Of a stretch of 64,000 bases of DNA, positions 36,409-42,551 are shown one piece after another. A model generated the notes under the pieces. That model was not told where the DNA came from, searched no databases, and saw nothing but the letters and a program-made list of their open reading frames with translations. A program made the position numbers and the translations under genes. The stretch lies in contig NZ_LR134386.1 in NCBI RefSeq assembly GCF_900637665.1, forward strand, positions 1,728,501 to 1,792,500, read 5' to 3'. Source of the DNA: Chryseobacterium nakagawai (lineage in GTDB: Bacteria; Bacteroidota; Bacteroidia; Flavobacteriales; Weeksellaceae). How positions within the stretch are numbered: position 1 is the first letter of the stretch; every line of letters starts with the position of its first letter.

Positions 36409-38101
36409 GGTTTATTATTTTAAATGTAAATGATTCATCAATATTATCTTTTAAAGTCAACTCTAAGCTGTTTAAAAAATTAATATCACCATACCAACTT
36501 ATGGTACGTGATTTATTATTGCTGTTTCTAAAAATTATATCATAAATATATGGAAAACACGATGACAAAAACAAAACTAAATAACTTTCTGAATATGGAT
36601 AATAACCAGATTGACACGATCCTTCTTTTATATATAATTTATCCGAATTCTCCGCTGAATTTAATATATGGTGTGGATAATTTAGTAACAAATCTTTTGC
36701 TTTCACTATATCCTTAGGCTCAATATACATTATTTGTCCACTTGCCATATATGGTTCTACCCAGACAATAAACAAGGGCTTGTCACTATTAGTTTTTTGC
36801 AAGTAATCCAAAATATATAATTCAGATCTCGTATTTGCAGTTATAAGGAAGCTGTAATCATTATCACTAAAAAAAGAAGGTCTTTTTTTAATCAGATCAC
36901 TAATATTCTTCTCAAATGTATTTACTTCCAAGAAAGGGTTTTTATTAAGTAAATTATACTGTGCAACTTTGGTTTTAAATTCATGAATGAAATTTAAACC
37001 GTAATTATGTCTATATATATTTTCAATACTTAATACATCCGGATCAACAAGATTGAATTCTTTAATATTTAATTTAGAAAGAAAGTGAAGAAGATTCGAT
37101 CCTACACTTCCTAATCCAATCATATTTATTGATAAACATAATTTTCTCTCTACTCCGTCTGTCCTTTTAGTTAAACGGTTAGGAGTAATTTCAGAAAATG
37201 TAATTCTATCAACTTTTTTCTCTTTTATTATCGGAGATGTTAGTTTTTCCCAATTACTTTTGTTTCTAAACCCTTTAATTTTTTCAAAGTAGGAATATTT
37301 CCATCCATAGTATTCATTTTGAATGTTTTTAAAAATAACAAGAAAATCATTTCCCCTGAATTTATTAAATTGCTTTTTTATATCAGAAAAACTATTATCT
37401 CCTAAATACTGTTTGGATTCTTCATATGTTATTTCAAATGGAGGTACCTCTTTATTATAATTAACTGGAAATACAGGAATTGCTGTATATGTTATCTTTC
37501 GCTTTCTTAAGTAATCCGAAAATTTTGAAAAAAGTGCTGGACTATTATATATTAAATATTTGTAGCTGCCAATTCCTCCTGTAAAAGAGATAGCACATAT
37601 TTCCTTATCAAGAGAGTGATCAATTAATACTAATCCATTTTTACTACATTTATCCTCTTTTGAATATGAAATTCCCCAATAAGCTTGAAATTCTCGAATA
37701 AACTCTTGTTTAGAATATTCTTTATCCTCTGAGTCCCTAATAATAGCTTTTGTATTTGAAACTAATTTTAAAACAATTGATGGGAGTTCATCAACATTAT
37801 AAAAAAAATTCAATGATTCATCAACTATACAAATGCTTAAATCACTATTTATGTGGGGAATATACTTTAATGGTTCATAAGATAATTTGTCAATGTATAC
37901 TTTTGGTAAGTTTATTTCTAAGTTCTCTTCAAAACAAATGTATAGCGTTACCTCAATTAGTCTATGATCAAAAGATATTTCAGTATCAACGGAAATTACA
38001 GTATGATACCCATTAAATTTTTTGTCATTTAAGGTACTTTTATCTACATATTTGCAGTTTTCTGTTTTACTTAATTTATCAAAAATTTCACTAATCATCA
38101 T
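36398..38101 (-). CDS. cap2: Cap2: E2-E1 ubiquitin-transfer-like enzyme of type II CBASS
   Basis: 567 residues. The N-terminal ~150 are E2-like, with IPHINSDLSICIVDES placing the catalytic Cys at residue 91. A middle linker region precedes a ThiF/E1 adenylation domain (NMIGLGSVGSNLLHFLSKLN, FNLVDPDVLSIENIYRHNYG) around residues 330-480, with candidate E1 Cys in EGSCQSGYYPYSES. Cap2 conjugates the CD-NTase through its C-terminus to cellular targets and primes it for signalling. The start overlaps the CD-NTase stop by 4 bases (ATGA). Confidence 0.9.
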   Translation of the reverse strand: MMISEIFDKLSKTENCKYVDKSTLNDKKFNGYHTVISVDTEISFDHRLIEVTLYICFEENLEINLPKVYIDKLSYEPLKYIPHINSDLSICIVDESLNFFYNVDELPSIVLKLVSNTKAIIRDSEDKEYSKQEFIREFQAYWGISYSKEDKCSKNGLVLIDHSLDKEICAISFTGGIGSYKYLIYNSPALFSKFSDYLRKRKITYTAIPVFPVNYNKEVPPFEITYEESKQYLGDNSFSDIKKQFNKFRGNDFLVIFKNIQNEYYGWKYSYFEKIKGFRNKSNWEKLTSPIIKEKKVDRITFSEITPNRLTKRTDGVERKLCLSINMIGLGSVGSNLLHFLSKLNIKEFNLVDPDVLSIENIYRHNYGLNFIHEFKTKVAQYNLLNKNPFLEVNTFEKNISDLIKKRPSFFSDNDYSFLITANTRSELYILDYLQKTNSDKPLFIVWVEPYMASGQIMYIEPKDIVKAKDLLLNYPHHILNSAENSDKLYIKEGSCQSGYYPYSESYLVLFLSSCFPYIYDIIFRNSNNKSRTISWYGDINFLNSLELTLKDNIDESFTFKIINHEF

Positions 38102-39105
38102 GCAGACCTATTATCAATAAGGATGCTTTCAACTTGGCTGAATTTTTTAGCTGATGATTTAGATTCATCATCAGTAATATTTGAACATGGGAATCTATCT
38201 CCTAAATGCTTTTGCCATTTTGAGCATGCATCTTTTTTTGATTCCAATTCTATAGCTTGATCTCCTGATTTAATGAAACTATCTAATGCATCTAAAAAGT
38301 TACTTTTTGTAGTACTCGCAGAATATTTATCAAGTAAATTCTCTGAAGTATCTGTTGTTGGTCTATAACAAGAATAACTGGTGAAAAATTTATTGTTATC
38401 AATTTTTTTCTGAATTGCTTTTAATGTTTCCAATAAAGAAATATCATCCCTTGTATCAGCATAATAGTTTTCGCTAGCCAAAATTGTAAAAATCATTCCA
38501 CTAGGAAATTTTAAAGAATTATTATCTTGTTGTTTTTTGTTTGACCAAGCTTTTAGATATCTGACTATTCTTTTTAACTGAGGTTTGTCTCTAGCTTGCT
38601 GATCAAACCAAATTTTAAATTTATATGGGTCACTTTTAATCCACCCTTTTGATTTATGAGCTAATAAAGGTGGCTCATCTAAAAATGTGAACTGATCATC
38701 TTTTCTATCAAATACATAGTAGATAGGTAAATCAACATGATAATCGTTTTTATATATTACTCTAACACAGGTGTTTTTATCTAAAGGCTCAGAACTCGTT
38801 CTATTTTTGATTGCATCATAAATCCAATTATGTGCAGTTTGTACAGAAGGTTTATCTTCTTCTTTCCCAAAAATATATACTCCGTCATCAATGTCAAATT
38901 CCTTGGATAATGGTTCGATAGTAGTATTCATCATATATGAACCTTGTCCTTTGAAACTTACAGTGTGCTTATCACGATTATTACTAAAATATGTACGGAT
39001 ATCTGTTCTTACAGAATTCCTAGATGTTTTTAATTGATTTTTTTTTGTAGCATTTAATTTAATACAGTCATTAAAGTCAATAAATGTAGAATGTAAATCA
39101 GCCAT
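38098..39105 (-). CDS. CD-NTase (DncV-like cyclic dinucleotide synthase) of CBASS
   Basis: 335 residues with the nucleotidyltransferase core: QGSYMMNT (GSY 55-57), EFDIDDGVY (Asp71, Asp73) and HVDLPIYY (Asp125) give the three metal-binding Asp. KGWIKSDPYKFKIWFDQQ and LKRIVRYLKAWSNKKQ closely follow the RKWINSDP...RKVCRFMKAWRD segments of Vibrio DncV, so a clade A (cGAMP-type) enzyme is likely. The C-terminus is flexible and ends NRSA, a small residue suited to Cap2 conjugation. It overlaps capV by 8 bases. The actual product cannot be read from sequence. Confidence 0.92.
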   Translation of the reverse strand: MADLHSTFIDFNDCIKLNATKKNQLKTSRNSVRTDIRTYFSNNRDKHTVSFKGQGSYMMNTTIEPLSKEFDIDDGVYIFGKEEDKPSVQTAHNWIYDAIKNRTSSEPLDKNTCVRVIYKNDYHVDLPIYYVFDRKDDQFTFLDEPPLLAHKSKGWIKSDPYKFKIWFDQQARDKPQLKRIVRYLKAWSNKKQQDNNSLKFPSGMIFTILASENYYADTRDDISLLETLKAIQKKIDNNKFFTSYSCYRPTTDTSENLLDKYSASTTKSNFLDALDSFIKSGDQAIELESKKDACSKWQKHLGDRFPCSNITDDESKSSAKKFSQVESILIDNRSA

Positions 39106-40132
39106 GTTTAATTGTATATGTTTTTTTTGTTGTAAATAATTTATTTATTTTTTCATCTTTTTCGTAAACTAAAGATTGTTCTTCTGCTTTTATTTTCATT
39201 AAATCATACGCTTCTTTGTTTGCAACATCTAGTTGTATTAAACTTTCTTGATCTTTTGAGATGCTAACTGATGGTATTCGTATATAATCTATATTTATAT
39301 CACTTATTTCGGTGATTTTTTTTAGGAAAAAATCCGTAAAATAGGATTGTCCATTCATAGAAGTTTCAAATAAATCGGATCCCCAATCTTTAAAAGACCG
39401 CTCATTTTTCAAGCCTACTGGATTTCCTCCTGTAATGCTCAGGCTACTTAATGATAAAATACTTATTTTATTATAGCTCTTATTTGTTCCTACAAAATTA
39501 TTTAAGGCTTCCAACAAACCGACTAATGTTGGATTATTAGCCCAAACACCTCCGTCTATGAATTGTTCATTATGGTAATATTCTAGCTCTGCCATTGGGA
39601 AATAAGTAGGCGCAGCAGATGTTGCTAATGCAATGTCATACATGAGAGCACCATTATCACGGGATAAATCACCCTCAAGATGATCGTATTTAAAAACCTT
39701 TGGCTTTGCTTCTGTTACAGAATAACTAGGTATGCATAACAAGTTATTAGAATCTCCGATTTTTCTGTCTCCAAAAATTTCTATAAGAGATTTTTTTAAA
39801 CCTTCTTGTTTATATTTTCCTCCCTTTGCTATCTGCTTTAAAAATCCTATATCAATTTTACCTATAAAGGGAAAGTTTCTAACGGGGTGTTTGGGGAATA
39901 TTAATTCTCCCTTTTCCTCATAAAATTTACATATTTTATCAGCTGGTATCTTTGATGCTATAGCCAAAGCGATAAGCCCCCCTGTAGATGTCCCACAGAT
40001 CATATCGAAATGATCTGATGTTAAGCAATTAAATTTCGCTTCTAATCTTTTTAATATAGATGCAGAGTATAAACCTTTTATTCCTCCACCATCTACGGAT
40101 ATTATTTTAAATACTTTTTCGTCTGGATTCAT
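39098..40132 (-). CDS. capV: CapV-like patatin phospholipase effector of CBASS
   Basis: 344 residues, first gene of the operon. The oxyanion loop VDGGGIKGLYSA (13-24), the nucleophile elbow GTSTGG (Ser49) and the FIDGGVWANNP motif (Asp193) form the Ser-Asp dyad of patatin-like phospholipases. CapV is activated by the CD-NTase product and degrades inner-membrane phospholipids. Pairing with a DncV-like cyclase, Cap2 and Cap3 is the classical Vibrio cholerae El Tor arrangement (capV-dncV-cap2-cap3). No clear TAnnTTTG promoter was found in the 157 bases upstream. Confidence 0.92.
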   Translation of the reverse strand: MNPDEKVFKIISVDGGGIKGLYSASILKRLEAKFNCLTSDHFDMICGTSTGGLIALAIASKIPADKICKFYEEKGELIFPKHPVRNFPFIGKIDIGFLKQIAKGGKYKQEGLKKSLIEIFGDRKIGDSNNLLCIPSYSVTEAKPKVFKYDHLEGDLSRDNGALMYDIALATSAAPTYFPMAELEYYHNEQFIDGGVWANNPTLVGLLEALNNFVGTNKSYNKISILSLSSLSITGGNPVGLKNERSFKDWGSDLFETSMNGQSYFTDFFLKKITEISDINIDYIRIPSVSISKDQESLIQLDVANKEAYDLMKIKAEEQSLVYEKDEKINKLFTTKKTYTIKHG

Positions 40133-40289
40133 TTTTAGTGTAATATTGTTATCACTTTAAAGAATGCTTGACACCATGCTTACTGTGCAATTTAATAGCG
40201 GAGAATTATAATTAAAAGCAAAAAATCCCATCGTCCATTGGTGTTTTAAATTGTATACTTTGTTTCTAATGCAAAAGCATTTATATTTT

Positions 40290-40826
40290 TTAATAAAATT
40301 TTATTGTATCAAGTTTATTAAATATATTTTTATGTCGTGAATAGTCACAATAGCCAACAAAATACTGATTTTTAATACTATCTAAAGTGAAATCTTGATA
40401 GATGTTAATTTTTTTTCTAAAGATCTCAATTTCTTGTCCGTAAAGTGTATTTAGATCTATTTTTGAAAAATCAGGTCTAATTTCTAAATATGCTTCTTCT
40501 TTTGGTCTATTGATAAAATGTAAAATCCTTTCGGAATCTGAATCGAAAATTATTTGATAGTTTGTAATAAAAGAATTAGGATATTTATCTCTAATTGAGT
40601 TTAATATTATTTCATCAATTTCATCTGTGGGAAAACAGTTTTGCTTTGGATAGTTTATTAATTTTGTTATTCTATGATCATCCGATCCATCATTATACTT
40701 GTATTCATCATTTATATCTCTTTCATAAATTATTTGCCCAATGGCAATGTCAACAGCATAAGAATTTTTTGAGATGATATTAATTTGTTTAATAATTTTC
40801 CACTCATTCGATTCAAGTAATTTCAT
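40290..40826 (-). CDS. Hypothetical protein upstream of the CBASS operon
   Basis: About 178 residues starting at ATG 40826 (MKLLESNEWKIIKQINIISK); a longer frame back to 40856 would begin with a TTG inside the -7 box and is rejected. It is soluble, rich in Ile/Asp/Asn, with no recognised motif (RPDFSKIDLNTLYGQEIEIF, QYFVGYCDYSRHKNIF). It is on the same strand as capV, 157 bases upstream, with its own promoter. It might be an immunity or accessory gene of the cargo, but nothing in the sequence proves a link. Confidence 0.68.
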   Translation of the reverse strand: MKLLESNEWKIIKQINIISKNSYAVDIAIGQIIYERDINDEYKYNDGSDDHRITKLINYPKQNCFPTDEIDEIILNSIRDKYPNSFITNYQIIFDSDSERILHFINRPKEEAYLEIRPDFSKIDLNTLYGQEIEIFRKKINIYQDFTLDSIKNQYFVGYCDYSRHKNIFNKLDTIKFY

Positions 40827-40853
40827 ATTTATCAGTTTATTTTGTATATATAT

Positions 40854-40861
40854 CAAATTTA
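40854..40861 (-). promoter_or_regulatory. -7 element (TAAATTTG)
   Basis: Exact TAnnTTTG on the minus strand, 28 bases before ATG 40826. It supports the shorter start for the hypothetical gene. Confidence 0.5.
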
Positions 40862-41053
40862 TAAAACATTATTTACAATATTTTATGGCTTCCCGTAAAC
40901 AACAAAAATAAAAAACACTGTAAAGTTTTGAGTCAGTATTTTCACGGAATTTTTCTATGATTTCAAAACTTCTTCAAAGAAAATCCCGACTTTCGTCAGG
41001 ACTATCGGTAATCATTAAATTTTTAATATTATTATATTTCCGAAGGAAAATCA

Positions 41054-41374
41054 CTAAGAATTATTAACATTAATATTCGCAATTTTACGACCATCATTGT
41101 CAACTACTAACACAGTTTTGTATGTCTCAGTCGAGCTAATAGCTTCATTATAGTGAACAGTGAAAAATACTGTACCTTCTTCTGTTACTAAATTTCCGAA
41201 TTCTAATGTGAGCATTAATACAGTAGGGTTTATACCCTGCGGTACACTTTTGATTAAGCGATATCCGGGTTTTTGTCCATCAGTAGGGAACCTACCATCT
41301 ACATTGATTTGAGGAGTTTTACCTTCATTTTTGACAGTGGCTGTCCATTCGCCGATGTTGTTTTTTGTTTCCAT
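41054..41374 (-). CDS. Hypothetical small protein
   Basis: 106 residues from ATG 41374 (METKNNIGEWTATVKNEG). Upstream in-frame codons include no better start, and a -7 box lies at 41407. The protein is beta-rich (INVDGRFPTDGQKPGYRLIK, VFFTVHYNEAISSTETYKTVLVV) and without Cys, signal peptide or membrane segment; it could be a small beta-sandwich. Family unknown. Confidence 0.7.
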   Translation of the reverse strand: METKNNIGEWTATVKNEGKTPQINVDGRFPTDGQKPGYRLIKSVPQGINPTVLMLTLEFGNLVTEEGTVFFTVHYNEAISSTETYKTVLVVDNDGRKIANINVNNS

Positions 41375-41406
41375 TTTAATTGTTATTAGTTTGTTATTCG
41401 AATATA

Positions 41407-41414
41407 CAAAATTA
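41407..41414 (-). promoter_or_regulatory. -7 element (TAATTTTG)
   Basis: Exact TAnnTTTG on the minus strand, 33 bases before ATG 41374. It supports that start. Confidence 0.5.
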
Positions 41415-41466
41415 TTATAAATTAGATGGATTGTAATATTTTTTACATTTAAATAAAAACACATCT

Positions 41467-41637
41467 ATGAAATTACTAAAAATCTACTGCATTTTTTCAA
41501 CTATTGCTATTATTGTTTTATCAATAGGTCTCTATCAAATCAACAAAGACTACATCAAAGCCAAAAAAGAATTTAAAGAAACAGAAGAAGTTCTAAAACA
41601 ATGTTCTGAACGTTATTATAAAGTAATTGGTAAATAA
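41467..41637 (+). CDS. Small single-span membrane protein
   Basis: A 56-residue frame, ATG to TAA: MKLLKIYCIFSTIAIIVLS then a charged helical tail (KAKKEFKETEEVLKQCSERYY). One membrane helix (residues ~6-24) plus a possible coiled coil. It diverges from the 106-residue gene and is followed directly by a bidirectional terminator, which supports expression. Function unknown. Confidence 0.55.
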   Translation: MKLLKIYCIFSTIAIIVLSIGLYQINKDYIKAKKEFKETEEVLKQCSERYYKVIGK

Positions 41638-41641
41638 AAGA

Positions 41642-41668
41642 AAATCCTAACAAAAAGTTAGGATTTTT
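41642..41668. terminator. Bidirectional terminator
   Basis: AAATCCTAAC (41642-41651), loop AAAAA, GTTAGGATTT (41657-41666), then TT. The 10-pair stem separates the convergent small membrane protein gene and the XRE gene, and its right arm contains the XRE stop codon. Confidence 0.75.
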
Positions 41669-41903
41669 CATTTATTTTAAAATTAAATAATTCTTGTGGA
41701 TGCACATCTAATCCCTTTGATAGTTCTTGTATCGTTGACATTCTTATGTCGACTTCTCCTTTTTCAATTTTGCTGATATTACTATGATCGACGTCACATT
41801 TTTGAGCTAATGCACGATAGCTTAGGCCTAGTTTTGTCCTAAACTTTTCAACTTGCTTACCAAAAGCTATTCGAAATTCAATTTTATCCATTGAAATTAG
41901 CAT
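41658..41903 (-). CDS. XRE family transcriptional regulator
   Basis: A small 81-residue repressor. Nearly the whole length is an HTH_3 domain: FGKQVEKFRTKLGLSYRALAQKCDVDHSNISKIEKGEVDIRMSTIQELSKGLDVHPQELF. Starts at 41903 or 41891 are both possible. It is divergent from a strong promoter at 41978-42010 that carries a 17-base palindrome over its -7 box, so this protein is a candidate regulator of the structured RNA transcribed from there. Confidence 0.88.
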   Translation of the reverse strand: MLISMDKIEFRIAFGKQVEKFRTKLGLSYRALAQKCDVDHSNISKIEKGEVDIRMSTIQELSKGLDVHPQELFNFKINEKS

Positions 41904-41977
41904 TCGATGGGCAATTTGGAAAGATTTTAATAATTAATTGTAGTTGAATTAACCTACATTTAAAAAGTTTTTTTATA

Positions 41978-42010
41978 TTTGTAAAATAAGTTACAGAAAA
42001 TGTAACTTTG
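41978..42010 (+). promoter_or_regulatory. Complete Bacteroidetes promoter
   Basis: TTTG (41978-41981) and TAACTTTG (42003-42010) are separated by 21 bases, which fits the TTG-N17-23-TAnnTTTG consensus. It should start transcription near 42015-42018, directly ahead of the structured RNA. Confidence 0.7.
41990..42006. promoter_or_regulatory. Palindrome over the -7 box, candidate operator
   Basis: GTTACA-GAAAA-TGTAAC, perfect six-base arms; the right arm overlaps TAACTTTG. Such a site would let a dimeric repressor, for example the adjacent XRE protein, block the promoter. Confidence 0.55.
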
Positions 42011-42014
42011 CGAT

Positions 42015-42187
42015 ACTTCAAAGAAAAATAGAAGCTATTGCTTAGAGTCTCGGTTCGAAAACTGGTAATTTTTAAATCCCTGAGATAATAAGTAAGCGGC
42101 TCACGACCTAGGCGTGGGTCTCTCTTATCTTGGGATGGGTATACCAGTACCTCGAATCAGATATTGTAGAGTTCCCATGCCGTTTTT
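42015..42187 (+). ncRNA. Structured RNA resembling 6S RNA (6S-Flavo type)
   Basis: A rod-like fold can be drawn by hand. Outer stem: GTCT-C-GGTTCGA (42047-42058) with TCGAATC-AGAT (42152-42162). Next: ACTGGTA (42061-42067) with TACCAGT (42142-42148). Then an open central bubble (ATTTTTAAAT against ATGGGTA). Inner stem: CCC..AGATAA.AAG (42078-42092) with CTTATCTTGGG (42124-42134). Tip: GGCTCACG with CGTGGGTC. A long hairpin with a large central bubble is the 6S design that mimics an open promoter. It has its own consensus promoter, no long open frame and a T-run near 42183-42188. It could also be another element-encoded regulatory RNA. Confidence 0.58.
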
Positions 42188-42551
42188 TCTAATGAAGTTG
42201 CTCTTTTCTACATAAAAAATCTAAGCCCGCTTCCTAAACATAGTATCAGACTACATGATACAATAGGAATGTACAACCTATTGCGGCTTTAAAAAGCTTA
42301 CACGGGAACACAGATTTCATTCATATTAAATTCTTTCCGGTGCCTTATGGTCACTGCTTACAGAAACTCACCAGTCCTTTTTCATACCAAAGGGCATCAG
42401 GAAAGTCTTTATTTTAAAAATGAATCAAAAAAACTACTCAACTTAAAAACAGAAGAATGTAAAAAGCCCCTTCCTGTCAGTCGACTAAAACATCAGGAAA
42501 GAGCGTAGTTCAGTAATTAATCTTTAGAAAATTAAAAACCTTTACAAATCT
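42188..42551. other. Non-coding region before the SusC gene
   Basis: About 360 bases between the structured RNA and susC. It holds GTATCA...TGATAC and AATAGG...CCTATT inverted repeats (about 42242-42285) and a direct repeat CATCAGGAAAG at 42395-42405 and 42491-42501. No open frame of note and no exact TAnnTTTG box; it may be a long 5' leader. Confidence 0.45.

Noticed and set aside
42015..42187. tRNA, SRP RNA or tmRNA as the identity of the structured RNA
   Set aside because: There is no cloverleaf, no GGAA-type SRP tetraloop domain and no tmRNA acceptor ends or tag frame; the rod with a central bubble fits 6S RNA better.
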